Shown here in pieces: positions 25,495 through 33,943 of a stretch of 64,000 bases of DNA. Position numbers and translations under genes: made by a program. Position 1 is the stretch's first letter. Each line of letters starts with the position of its first letter. This stretch comes from Streptomyces sp. LaPpAH-108 (lineage in GTDB: Bacteria; Actinomycetota; Actinomycetes; Streptomycetales; Streptomycetaceae): NCBI RefSeq assembly GCF_000373625.1, contig NZ_KB891997.1, forward strand, positions 186,001 to 250,000, written 5' to 3'. The notes below the pieces were generated by a model. It saw only the letters and a list, made by a program, of their open reading frames with translations, did not search any database and was not told where the DNA came from.

Positions 25495-26859
25495 TCAGGC
25501 GCCGCTCTCGCGGAGCATGTCCTCGCGCTCGACGAGCTTCACCCGCGCGCGGCCCTGCGGCTCGCCCAGGGCGCGCTCGGCGGCGTCCAGCTTGTACCAG
25601 CCGTCCCAGGTGGTGAAGCGGACGCCCCGCTCGGCCAGGAACGCCTCCACGGCCTCCGGCTCGGGCGTGGCCGGGGTCTGGAGCCTGCCGCCCGCGTAGT
25701 CCTCCAGCAGGTTCGCGACGGTCTCGTTGGCGTCGCCCTTGGTGTGGCCGATGAGGCCGACCGGGCCGCGCCGGATCCAGCCCGTGACGTACGTCGACCG
25801 AAGGTGGTTGCCGCTCTCCTCGATGACCCGGCCGCCCTCGTCCGGGACGGTGCCCGTCTCCAGGTCCCAGGGCAGCTTGGGCAGCTTCTCGGAGAGGTAG
25901 CCGACGGCGCGGTAGACCGCGGTGACGTCCCAGTCCTTGAACTCGCCGGTGCCCTTGACGTTGCCGGTGCCGTCCAGCGCGGTGCGCTCGGTGCGCAGGC
26001 CGGTGACCTTGCCGTCCGCGCCCAGGATCTCCGCCGGGGACTCGAAGAAGTGCAGGAAGAGCTTGTGCGGGCGGTCGCCGACGTCGCGGATCGCCCAGTT
26101 CTCCAGGGTCTTGGCGACCATGTCGGCCTGCTTGTTGCCGCGCCGGGTCTCGATCGAGCCCGCGTCGTAGTCGATGTCCTCGGGGTCGACGATGACCTCG
26201 ATGTTCGGGGAGTGGTCCAGCTCGCGCAGCTCCATCGGGCTGAACTTCGCCTGCGCCGGGCCACGGCGGCCGAAGACGTGGACCTCCAGGGCCTTGTTCG
26301 CCTTCAGACCGTCGTAGACGTTCTGCGGGATCTCCGTCGGCAGCAGCTCGTCGGCCGTCTTGGCGAGGATGCGCGCCACGTCCAGGGCCACGTTGCCGAC
26401 GCCCAGGACGGCGACCTTCTCGGCCTCCAGCGGCCAGGTGCGCGGGACGTCCGGGTGGCCGTCGTACCAGGACACGAAGTCGGCGGCGCCGTAGGAGCCG
26501 TCCAGGTCGATGCCGGGGATCGACATCTCGCGGTCGGCCATCGCGCCGGTGGAGAAGATCACCGCGTCGTAGAAGGCGCGCAGGTCGTCCAGGCTGAGGT
26601 CGGTGGGGTAGTCCACGTTGCCGAAGAGACGGATCTGCGGCTTGTCCAGCACCTGGTGCAGGGCCGTGATGATGCCCTTGATGCGCGGGTGGTCGGGCGC
26701 GACGCCGTACCGGATCAGGCCGAACGGGGCGGGCATCCGCTCGAAGATGTCGATGGACACGCCGGGGTCGGCGGCCGTCTCGGACTTCAGCAGGGCGTCG
26801 GCGGCGTAGATCCCGGCGGGGCCGGCTCCGACGATGGCTACCCGCAGGGGGCGCGGCAT
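25495..26859 (-). CDS. fprA: Ferredoxin/adrenodoxin-type NADP reductase
   Basis: 454 residues, the normal length of FprA. FAD-binding VAIVGAGPAGIYAADAL opens the protein; PFGLIRYGVAPDHPRIKGI is the family signature; VAVLGVGNVALDVARIL is the NADP-binding loop; and GWIRRGPVGLIGHTKGDANETV is the C-terminal conserved segment. It passes electrons from NADPH to ferredoxin and so to P450s or other enzymes; the two P450s of the conservon in this window are possible, unproven clients. The ATG at 26859 has GAAGGGAACC upstream. The promoter region is AT-rich with an iron-box-like sequence and a short inverted repeat. Confidence 0.95.
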   Translation of the reverse strand: MPRPLRVAIVGAGPAGIYAADALLKSETAADPGVSIDIFERMPAPFGLIRYGVAPDHPRIKGIITALHQVLDKPQIRLFGNVDYPTDLSLDDLRAFYDAVIFSTGAMADREMSIPGIDLDGSYGAADFVSWYDGHPDVPRTWPLEAEKVAVLGVGNVALDVARILAKTADELLPTEIPQNVYDGLKANKALEVHVFGRRGPAQAKFSPMELRELDHSPNIEVIVDPEDIDYDAGSIETRRGNKQADMVAKTLENWAIRDVGDRPHKLFLHFFESPAEILGADGKVTGLRTERTALDGTGNVKGTGEFKDWDVTAVYRAVGYLSEKLPKLPWDLETGTVPDEGGRVIEESGNHLRSTYVTGWIRRGPVGLIGHTKGDANETVANLLEDYAGGRLQTPATPEPEAVEAFLAERGVRFTTWDGWYKLDAAERALGEPQGRARVKLVEREDMLRESGA

Positions 26860-26894
26860 GATCAGGTTCCCTTCGAGCGTGGACAGGCGACTCG

Positions 26895-26913
26895 ATCAGG
26901 AAGCCTAAGCTAA
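26895..26913 (-). promoter_or_regulatory. Possible iron box (DmdR/IdeR-like) upstream of fprA
   Basis: Minus strand TTAGCTTAGGCTTCCTGAT matches the DtxR/IdeR/DmdR consensus TTAGGTTAGGCTCACCTAA at 13 of 19 positions by my count; a second TTAGGG element lies next to it. The site is 36-54 bases before the ATG. Weak on its own. Confidence 0.35.
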
Positions 26914-26952
26914 GGCAGCCCTAAGTTAGTACACGGGTCCGGCCTATGGACT

Positions 26953-26969
26953 CATAAGGCTGTCTTATG
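26953..26969. promoter_or_regulatory. Short inverted repeat upstream of fprA
   Basis: CATAAG (26953-26958) and CTTATG (26964-26969), 5-base spacer, in an AT-rich patch about 95 bases before fprA. Two further TTATGGGGC copies follow at about 26965 and 26985. Confidence 0.4.
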
Positions 26970-26986
26970 GGGCGATAGGTCGGGTT

Positions 26987-27015
26987 ATGGGGCCAGATGT
27001 GTGGTCTGGCCCCAT
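26987..27015 (-). terminator. Terminator of the NlpC/P60 gene
   Basis: ATGGGGCCAGA (26987-26997), loop TGTGTGG, TCTGGCCCCAT (27005-27015); perfect 11-bp stem 36 bases after the stop of the minus-strand gene. Confidence 0.8.
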
Positions 27016-27050
27016 GTGGGCTGTATGCGTGGCTGGTCGGGCCCGGGCCG

Positions 27051-29906
27051 TCACGCGGGGCGGATCACGCGGTGGATCGCGGCCTCGCCCGCGCCGTAGA
27101 TCGACTCCTCGCGGATGAGGGCGCCGGGGCCGGGGGCGTGGATCATCGTGCCGTTGCCGACGTAGAGGCCCACGTGCCGGTCGTCCTCGAAGAACAGGAC
27201 GAGGTCACCGGGCTGGATCGCGGCCAGCGTCACCGGGCTGCCCCCGAGCGCCTGCTCCGCCGCACCGCGCGGCAGCGCGACCCCGGCCGCCCGCCACGCG
27301 TTCTGCGTCAGGCTCGAGCAGTCGTACGAGTCTGGCCCGGTCGCCCCCCAGACACACGGCCTCCCGAGCTGCGCCCGCGCGAACGCGATGGCCTTGGCGG
27401 CGCGGACCGCGTGCGCGGATTCGCTGGCCGCGGGGGTGGCGGGTGCGGCGGTGGGGAAGCCGCCGGTCTGCTGAGCGGGCGGGGCTGCGGGGGCGGGGGG
27501 CTGCTGGGGGTAGGCGGGGGGTGTGGCTGCGGTTGCGGCTGTCGGGGGCGTGGTGGGGACGGGGGGCTGCTGGGGCTGGGGTGCGGCGGCCTGCGGGGCC
27601 GGGGCGGGAGCGGGTTGGGGGGCGGCGGCCTGGGCTGGGGCCTGGGCGGCCGGGAACGTGAACGAACCCGTCTGGTACGCGGCGGCGGGGTAGGCGCCGG
27701 GCGCCTGGGCGGGCGGGGGTGTCGCGGGGGCGGCCATCTGCGGGGGTGCCGTGTCAACTGCGGTCATCGGGGCCGCACTTGTGGCCTGGTAGGGGTTTGC
27801 GCCGCTGGGCTGGGCGGCAGGGAAGGCGCCGGGAGCGGGGGTCGGGAACTGGCCCGTTGCTCCCGCCTGAAGCATCCCCGGGTCAACGGGCGGTGCGGCA
27901 GCCGTACTTACCGCCTGGAACGAACCGGTGCCGTCTTGCTGGGGCACCCCGGGGGCAGCGGTGGGGAAGGCTCCCGTGTTCGCGGCCTGCGCCGCGCCGC
28001 TGTCGGCTGCCGGGTATGCCCCGGTGGCGCCCTGCTGGGGTGCGGGGGCGGCCATCGCCGGGAATGTTCCGGTGTTGCCCGCCTGGGGGGTCGCGGCTCC
28101 GGCCGCCGGGTATGTACCTGTGCCGTTCTGCTGGGGTATCCCGGAGGCAGCGGTGGGGAAGGCTCCCGTGTTCTGGGCCTGCGCCGGGCCGGGGTTGGTC
28201 GCCGAGTATGCCCCGGTGGCGCCCTGCTGGGGTGCGGCGGCGGCCATCGCCGGGAGCGTTCCGGTGTTGCCCTGCTGGGGAGTTGCGGCTCCGGCCGCCG
28301 GGTACGTACCCGTGCCGTTCTGCTGGGGCACGCCGGGGGCGGCCCCCGGGAAAGCCCCCGTGCTCGCGGCCTGCATGGCACCGGTGTCGGCCGTCGGGTA
28401 CTGGGGCGCGGCGGCGCCAACGCCCGGGAAGGTTCCCGCGCTTGGGGCCTGCGGGGAACCGGCGTCCGGTGCCGGGTACGCACCCGCAGCGCCCTGCTGG
28501 GGCGCGGTGGTGCCAACTCCGGGGAAGGACCCGGTGTCGGCCGCCGGGTACGCCCCCGTGCCCCCCTGCTGGGACATCGCCGCGCCGACTCCCGGGAAGG
28601 ACCCGGTGTTCGCGGCCTGCGGTGCGCCCGCTGCGGCCCCCGGGAACGTACCCGTGTTCCCCGCCTGAGCCGTCGCCGGATCGACCACCGGGAACGCGCC
28701 CGTGCCACCGGCTTGGAGCATCCCGGGGTCGACCGCCGGGAACGCGCCCGTGCCACCGGCCTGGAGTACTCCCGGGTCAACCGCCGGGAAAGCACCCGTA
28801 CTTGCCGCCGGGAACGCGCCGGTGTCCCCGCCGGGGAACGCCCCCGGGCCGCCGGGAGCCGCCGCAGGCTGCGGAGTCGGGGGGAAGTACGCGAGCGAAC
28901 CCGTGTCCGTCACCGCGTCCGGGATGGCCGCGTACGCCGCCCAGGTACCGGCGCTGGTGTCGGAGAGGGGCGCGGCGGCCGGGAGCGTCGCCGCCCACTG
29001 CTGGGGCTGCTGCCACTGACCCGTGGCCTGGGACTGGCCCCCGGGCTGCGACTGGGCCTGGGCGGCCTGGGCCGGAGGCTGCGCGCGCTGGACCGGTGGC
29101 TGCGCGCGCTGGACCGGTGGCTGCGCGGGCTGCGCGGACGGCGTCGTCGGCGGTACCGGGTGCCGAGTCAGCAGCTGGTTCGCGGAGGCCAGCTTGTCCT
29201 GGTACTCCGACTTGGCCTCGGTGCCGTTCGGCGCGGCGGGCAGCCCGCTGGACGCGCGGACCGCGGCCTCCTGGGCGACGGCCGGGGCCGGACCGGCGGG
29301 CGGCGCGGCGAGGGCGGCACCGGCGGCGGGCGCGGCGTACCCCATCGGCTCCGGCGGCCCCGCCGTCATGGCGGGCAGCGGGATCAGACCGCTCGTCTCG
29401 GTCATGCCGGGACCGGCGAAGCCCGGCGGGGTCTGAGCCGGGAAAGCGCCCTGCGCGGGCGGGAGTTGCGGCGCGGCGGGAGTCGGCCCGGCCTCCAGGG
29501 CCGCCGGGGGCCGCGCGCCCGGGAGGGCCGCCGAGGGACCGCCGCCACCCGTCAGCTCGGCAGGCGCGCGCTGCCCGGAGGGCCCGGCGCCGAGCGCGGG
29601 CGGGGCGGGGGCGGTGAGTTCGGGGGCGTAGTCGGTACGGCCGCCCGAGGTGATCTCCGGCATCCGGTCCGGCGGCAGCGCGGCGGGAACCGTCGGGCCC
29701 AGCTTGGCGCGGGCCACGTCGAACCACTGCTGCGCGAGCGCGTCCAGGGCCGGGTCGGAGCCGCCCCGCTGCTTGGCCAGCGGTACGCCTCTACGGGTGG
29801 CCGCCGCCATCGCACGGGTGGCGTTGAAGTTCCCGGTGTCGTTCTCGGCCCGGGCGTAGAGGGAGTCGATCCGCTGCCGCACCTCTTCGGGGTTCTCCGA
29901 TGCCAT
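27051..29906 (-). CDS. NlpC/P60 (C40) cell-wall peptidase with long Pro/Gly/Ala/Gln repeat region
   Basis: 951 residues. An N-terminal charged helical segment (1-85, NPEEVRQRIDSLYARAENDTGNFNATRAM) and a Pro/Ala-rich stretch (90-350) lead into about twenty 16-residue repeats (about 362-694) of the form TG-aromatic-P with PQQ or QAGN ends. A further Pro/Gln linker follows, and the C-terminal NlpC/P60 domain (830-951) has Cys863 in DSYDCSSL, His911 in DDRHVGLY and His923. The family cleaves peptidoglycan stem peptides. No signal peptide or membrane helix is visible, which is odd for a wall hydrolase. The ATG at 29906 follows GGAAGGAG. The repeat DNA is a 48-base tandem array with a 192-base higher-order duplication. 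Confidence 0.9.
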   Translation of the reverse strand: MASENPEEVRQRIDSLYARAENDTGNFNATRAMAAATRRGVPLAKQRGGSDPALDALAQQWFDVARAKLGPTVPAALPPDRMPEITSGGRTDYAPELTAPAPPALGAGPSGQRAPAELTGGGGPSAALPGARPPAALEAGPTPAAPQLPPAQGAFPAQTPPGFAGPGMTETSGLIPLPAMTAGPPEPMGYAAPAAGAALAAPPAGPAPAVAQEAAVRASSGLPAAPNGTEAKSEYQDKLASANQLLTRHPVPPTTPSAQPAQPPVQRAQPPVQRAQPPAQAAQAQSQPGGQSQATGQWQQPQQWAATLPAAAPLSDTSAGTWAAYAAIPDAVTDTGSLAYFPPTPQPAAAPGGPGAFPGGDTGAFPAASTGAFPAVDPGVLQAGGTGAFPAVDPGMLQAGGTGAFPVVDPATAQAGNTGTFPGAAAGAPQAANTGSFPGVGAAMSQQGGTGAYPAADTGSFPGVGTTAPQQGAAGAYPAPDAGSPQAPSAGTFPGVGAAAPQYPTADTGAMQAASTGAFPGAAPGVPQQNGTGTYPAAGAATPQQGNTGTLPAMAAAAPQQGATGAYSATNPGPAQAQNTGAFPTAASGIPQQNGTGTYPAAGAATPQAGNTGTFPAMAAPAPQQGATGAYPAADSGAAQAANTGAFPTAAPGVPQQDGTGSFQAVSTAAAPPVDPGMLQAGATGQFPTPAPGAFPAAQPSGANPYQATSAAPMTAVDTAPPQMAAPATPPPAQAPGAYPAAAYQTGSFTFPAAQAPAQAAAPQPAPAPAPQAAAPQPQQPPVPTTPPTAATAATPPAYPQQPPAPAAPPAQQTGGFPTAAPATPAASESAHAVRAAKAIAFARAQLGRPCVWGATGPDSYDCSSLTQNAWRAAGVALPRGAAEQALGGSPVTLAAIQPGDLVLFFEDDRHVGLYVGNGTMIHAPGPGALIREESIYGAGEAAIHRVIRPA
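27825..28823 (-). repeat. 48-base tandem repeats coding 16-residue units
   Basis: Roughly twenty units inside the NlpC/P60 gene, each coding T-G-A/T/S-F/Y-P plus about 11 residues. Within it, 28170-28361 and 27978-28169 are two 192-base blocks of four units each, with the same order of unit types and near-identical sequence. Confidence 0.85.
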
Positions 29907-30335
29907 GCGAGACGCGCTCCTTCCTCGCCCCGCGGGGCAATCGGGCCGGCGCGCCCGCGAAGTCGGTCGAACCCCCGCTCCGGGCGCCGCGGAGGGCTCA
30001 CGGGGTGGGGAGCCGGGCGGCCTTGGCGTCAACCTAGCCAACTTGTGTCACTCGTGTGAAGGTCGACGGGTGGAATGTCCGATACGTATTTGTGATGTTC
30101 ACGGCAGTGTTCGAGCGGGAAAGGGAGCGCCCCCGTGACGAACCCGCGCCCCGCGCCTCCGGGGGCCCCGCGTCCGTAGGCCGTCGCCCGTCATGTGGCG
30201 GGTTTTTCTTATGAGTTCGGCCTGAATCCCTGATGCCGTTGAACACATCGGCGCCGCCCCGCGTATGGGGACCGGGGCGACTCCTGCCCCGCACCGGGCA
30301 CGCCCCGACCGACCACGACACGCAGGGGAACGACC
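29907..30335. other. Divergent intergenic region between the NlpC/P60 and DUF1996 genes
   Basis: 429 bases without a gene. It holds the candidate NlpC/P60 promoter at 30031-30060, a G/C-rich leader of about 100 bases that can form hairpins such as GGCTC/GAGCC, the 8-base palindrome ATACGTAT (30082-30089), and a CCCG...CGGG hairpin followed by TTTTT near 30187-30207 on the + strand, which could attenuate or end a short + transcript. Confidence 0.5.
30031..30060 (-). promoter_or_regulatory. Candidate promoter of the NlpC/P60 gene
   Basis: Minus strand TTCACA (30060-30055), 18 bases, TAGGTT (30036-30031), giving a leader of about 115 bases before the ATG at 29906. Confidence 0.45.
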
Positions 30336-32345
30336 TTGGAACCCAACAGGCGCAGACGCCCGACCGGCGCACGACGTGTGACCTTCGCCGCCATGGCCCT
30401 GATGCTCGGCGGCGGTGGCCTCGTCGCGGCGAACGTCTACGCCTCGGCCTCCGAAGGCGGCTGGGGCGGGCAGAGCCCGGAGGCGACCGGACAGGTCAAG
30501 GCCGCCGGTATGGCCACGATCGACTGCCCCGACGTGGGCACCCAGTTGACGAAGGTGCCCGAGGCGGCCCGCGCCGACGTGGACCGCGAACTGGCCCAGC
30601 TGGACCAGCAGATCGCCGCCGCCTACCAGCAACTCCAGCAGTCCGCACCGGAGATACGGCAGGACCCGGCCGCCGCCGACGGCCCGATCATGAACCCGCT
30701 GAAGGACAAGCGGAAGGCGACCCTGGACCGCGTGGCCGACGCCATCGGCCGGGCCGGGGACCGCCCCGAGGGGCTCGACGCGCTCGCCGCCTGCACCATG
30801 CGCCCCGCCGAGAGCGCCCCCGGCGACAGCGCCTCGGCCGAGAGCACGCCGCCCGCCGCCACCCAGCCCCCCGCGGACAACGGCCAGGCCCCGGGCCAGG
30901 GCGGCAACGGACCCGTCGCGGCGGACTACACCGACATCAAGTCCGTACAGCCCAACGTGCCGAACCCGGCGAAGGGTTCGGACGCCTCCGGCGGTTCGTT
31001 CACCTCCGAGTGCGGTGTCAACGAGAACGGCCTGCGCAACTCCGACAACGTCATCGTGGCCCCCGGCGTCTCCAACGGCGCCCACCACTTCCACGACTAC
31101 GTCGGCAACCAGTCCAACACCGCCTTCGCCAGCGACGACGACCTCGCCAAGGCCGACACCTCCTGTGTCGACAAGGGTGACAAGTCCACGTACTACTGGC
31201 CGGTGCTGCGTCTGCAGAACGGCAAGCAGGAGAAGGACGCGGGCGCCCCGGGCGGCGGCACCGAGGGCAACGCGGGCGAGATCGTCACGCCCAAGCAGGT
31301 CACCATCACCTTCGAGGGCAACCCGCGTGGCAAGGTCGCCGAGATGCCTCGGCTGCTGCGCATCATCACCGGTGACGCCAAGTCGTTCGTCAACGGCCCG
31401 GCCAACGCCAACGCGTCCTGGAGCTGCACCGGGTTCGAGGACCGGCAGCTGAAGGACAAGTACCCGCTGTGCCCGTCCGGTTCGGACGTGGTGCGCACCT
31501 TCCGCTTCCAGAGCTGCTGGGACGGCCGCAACACCGACAGCGCCAACCACCGCACCCACGTGGCCTTCGCCGGTGAGGACGGCGCCTGCCCCGAGGGCTT
31601 CGAGCCCATCCCGCAGCTGGTGCAGCGCATCGTCTACGACGTGGACGCGCCGAGCCTGAACGACGGGGGGAAGACGGTGCCGTTGTTCGCGGTGGACTCC
31701 TTCCCCGAGCAGCAGCACAAGCCCGTCACCGACCACGGCGACTTCATCAACGTCTTCGACGAGAACCTGATGCGCGAGATGGTCGACTGCATCAACTCCG
31801 GCCGTACGTGCGGCCCTCGCGGTGACGACGGCGGCGACAAGGGCGGCGACCAGGGCGGCGACGGCAAGGGCGACGGCCAGAACGACAACGGCGGCAAGCC
31901 CGGCGACGACGCCACCGCGAGCAGCCCCGCCGAGGCGCCGCAGACCGACGCGACCGTCACCCCAACCGGCGGCACCAAGCACGACGGCCACGGCAAGGGC
32001 GGCAAGCAGGACGAGCCCGGGAAGGCCGCCGAGCCGACCGAGACGACCGAGCCGGCCCAGGCCCCGAAGTCGGACCGCACCACCGCCCCGGCCGACCGCA
32101 CCACCGCCCCTGGCAGCAAGGGCACCGAGACCGCCGAGGCCACCCCCTCCGTCTCGGCCACCGACAGCACAGGCGTGGCGGCCGTTCCGCAGACCACGCC
32201 GCCGCCCGCCACCGGCACCGAGCCCCAGACGTCCGGCGGCAGCCTCGCGGAGACCGGCGCGCAGCTCTGGCCCGCCGCGATCGGCGTCCTGCTGGCCCTG
32301 TCCGGCCTGGTGATGTTCCTGCGGGCCCGGCGCCTGCGCTACTGA
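30336..32345 (+). CDS. Sortase-anchored surface protein with DUF1996 domain
   Basis: 669 residues from a TTG start with AGGGGAACG upstream. A signal-type N-terminus (RRRRPTGARRVTFAAMALMLGGGGLVAANV) is followed by a helical spacer (60-160), the DUF1996 domain (about 205-470; SECGVNENGLRNSDNVIVAPGV and GAHHFHDYVG are typical, as are conserved Cys pairs) and a low-complexity Asp/Gly/Lys- and Thr/Pro-rich stalk (490-630). At the C-terminus LAETG (637-641) precedes a hydrophobic helix and a basic tail, the signal for class E sortase. The protein should be covalently wall-linked. DUF1996 is of unknown biochemical role. Confidence 0.92.
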   Translation: MEPNRRRRPTGARRVTFAAMALMLGGGGLVAANVYASASEGGWGGQSPEATGQVKAAGMATIDCPDVGTQLTKVPEAARADVDRELAQLDQQIAAAYQQLQQSAPEIRQDPAAADGPIMNPLKDKRKATLDRVADAIGRAGDRPEGLDALAACTMRPAESAPGDSASAESTPPAATQPPADNGQAPGQGGNGPVAADYTDIKSVQPNVPNPAKGSDASGGSFTSECGVNENGLRNSDNVIVAPGVSNGAHHFHDYVGNQSNTAFASDDDLAKADTSCVDKGDKSTYYWPVLRLQNGKQEKDAGAPGGGTEGNAGEIVTPKQVTITFEGNPRGKVAEMPRLLRIITGDAKSFVNGPANANASWSCTGFEDRQLKDKYPLCPSGSDVVRTFRFQSCWDGRNTDSANHRTHVAFAGEDGACPEGFEPIPQLVQRIVYDVDAPSLNDGGKTVPLFAVDSFPEQQHKPVTDHGDFINVFDENLMREMVDCINSGRTCGPRGDDGGDKGGDQGGDGKGDGQNDNGGKPGDDATASSPAEAPQTDATVTPTGGTKHDGHGKGGKQDEPGKAAEPTETTEPAQAPKSDRTTAPADRTTAPGSKGTETAEATPSVSATDSTGVAAVPQTTPPPATGTEPQTSGGSLAETGAQLWPAAIGVLLALSGLVMFLRARRLRY

Positions 32346-32371
32346 CCGGGAATCGGCAGCCGTAGCGACAA

Positions 32372-32415
32372 GGCGGCGGCGGTGCGAGGGCGACGAGCCC
32401 CGCACCGCCGCCGCC
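32372..32415. terminator. Bidirectional terminator
   Basis: GGCGGCGGCGGTGCG (32372-32386) pairs perfectly with CGCACCGCCGCCGCC (32401-32415); a further GGG/CCC can pair inside the loop. It lies between convergent genes 27 bases from one stop and 10 from the other. Confidence 0.85.
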
Positions 32416-32424
32416 GTCGTCGTC

Positions 32425-33066
32425 TCAGCCCTCGTCCCGTCGGCAGTACAGGAACACCTGCGGCTCCGGCCCGCCGTCCGGATGTGCCGGAGTGAACATC
32501 ACGTTCTCCTCCGCCAGCACCGAAAGACCGGAATCCGCCGCCAGCCGGGCGAAGTCCCCGGCCGCGAAGCTCGTCACCCGCACCGGCTGGCCCATGAACG
32601 TCACGTCCACGCCCTCCACGTCGACCGGCACCGTCGCCAGCACGGCGAGCCCGCCCGGCCGGAGCGCTGCGGCCAACTTGCCCACCACGGCGGCCTGTTC
32701 GGCGCGGGTCATCTGGAGCAGCGAGAAGTAGACGCACACCGCGTCGAACGCCCCCACGGCGAGCGGCAGTTCACGGATGTCCCCGAGCCGGAACTCGGCC
32801 TCCGGCACCTGCCGTGCGGCCAACTCGACCATCACCGGGGAGACATCGACGCCGAGCACCCGATGTCCCGCGTCCACCAGGACCCGCGCGGTCGGCCGGC
32901 CCGTACCGCTGCCCACGTCCAGCACCCGGCTGCCCGGCTTCAGCCGCTCCACCAGCCAGCCCAGCGAGGCGAGATGGGATGCGGAGGTGGCGAACGCCTC
33001 CTCGTAGGCCAGACCCAGCGCGTCGAACACGACGGCTGCCGGTGCCCGCTCTTCTTCCTCGGCCAA
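32425..33066 (-). CDS. Class I SAM-dependent methyltransferase
   Basis: 213 residues. VLDVGSGTGRPTARVL is SAM motif I, VLGVDVSPVMVELA follows with the acidic residue that binds the ribose, then FRLGDIRELPLAVGAFDAVCVYFSLLQM and LRPGGLAVLATVP. Small-molecule methyltransferase of the Methyltransf_25 type; substrate unknown. I chose the TTG at 33066 because GGAGGA lies 6 bases upstream; an ATG at 33111 would add 15 residues with no clear site. It is divergent from the flavodoxin-like gene. Confidence 0.82.
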   Translation of the reverse strand: MAEEEERAPAAVVFDALGLAYEEAFATSASHLASLGWLVERLKPGSRVLDVGSGTGRPTARVLVDAGHRVLGVDVSPVMVELAARQVPEAEFRLGDIRELPLAVGAFDAVCVYFSLLQMTRAEQAAVVGKLAAALRPGGLAVLATVPVDVEGVDVTFMGQPVRVTSFAAGDFARLAADSGLSVLAEENVMFTPAHPDGGPEPQVFLYCRRDEG

Positions 33067-33176
33067 GACGGCTCCTCCCGTATCCCGTTCAGCTGCCCGG
33101 CATCGTCGCACCCCGGCCGGTGCGCCACAACGACCCCGTTTGCGGCTCCCGGTGCCCGCAGGGCACGCTTCCGGAC

Positions 33177-33635
33177 GTGCCTACCTTGCTGATCGTCCAT
33201 CACACCCCCTCGCCGAACTGCCAGGAACTGTTCGAGGCCGTGCTCTCCGGCGCCGAGACCCCCGAGATCGAGGGCGTCCGCGTCGTACGCCGCGCCGCCC
33301 TCGCCGCCACCGCCTCCGACGTGCTGGCGGCCGACGGCTACCTCCTCGGCACCCCCGCCAACCTCGGCTACCTGTCCGGCGCCCTCAAGCACTTCTTCGA
33401 CCAGGTCTACTACCCCTGCCTGGACGCGACCCGGGGCCGTCCCTTCGGCGCCTGGGTCCACGGCGGCAGCGACGTGACCGGCGCCCTGCGCGCACTCGAC
33501 GCCCTCACCACCGGCCTGGGCTGGCGCCGCGTCGCCGAGACCGTGACCGTCACCGGCACCCCCGCGAAGACCGACACGGAGGCGTGCTGGGAGCTGGGCG
33601 CCACCGTGGCCGCCTCCCTGTCCGCCGAGGTCTGA
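33177..33635 (+). CDS. Flavodoxin-like NAD(P)H-dependent reductase
   Basis: 152 residues. The FMN phosphate-binding loop is near LIVHHTPSPNCQELFEAVLSG, and GTPANLGYLSGALKHFFDQVYYP is the flavodoxin_2/WrbA-type segment that contacts the isoalloxazine ring. GAWVHGGSDVTGALRALDAL follows. Likely an FMN reductase or quinone reductase; partner unknown. The GTG at 33177 is the best start by homology, with no strong ribosome site. It reads in the same direction as the fusion gene 308 bases downstream. Confidence 0.8.
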   Translation: MPTLLIVHHTPSPNCQELFEAVLSGAETPEIEGVRVVRRAALAATASDVLAADGYLLGTPANLGYLSGALKHFFDQVYYPCLDATRGRPFGAWVHGGSDVTGALRALDALTTGLGWRRVAETVTVTGTPAKTDTEACWELGATVAASLSAEV

Positions 33636-33943
33636 CCGGACGGTCCCGCCACCGCCCCGGTTCACCCGTTCGAGTGGTCGGGCGACTCGGATACGGTGCG
33701 CCTCCCGCACCGGCCGGACGCCCCCTCGGCCGACCCGCCCGAGCGCCCCGTCCGCCCGGCGCCGCGCGGGTCCGACGGGCCTTCCGGAACCGTCCCCGCG
33801 CCCCTCGTCGCCGTCTCACCTGCGACCCGGACGGAAGTGCGGGCACGCAGACGCTGGCCGACGATGGGACCGAGGCCGCCTCCAGGGCCTGTCGTCGGAG
33901 GCGGTCGCACCCGTCGTACACAGTCGAACCGAGGGAGCGTCGG
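33636..33943. other. Intergenic region before the fusion gene
   Basis: 308 bases. No gene, clear repeat or strong stem-loop seen; the last 10 bases contain the GAGGGAG ribosome site of the fusion gene. Confidence 0.5.

Noticed and set aside
29907-30030. c-di-AMP (ydaO-type) riboswitch in the NlpC/P60 leader
   Set aside because: Such riboswitches are common before Streptomyces wall hydrolases, but I could not align the conserved GGGGAACC and related core segments. A covariance-model search with RF00379 would decide.
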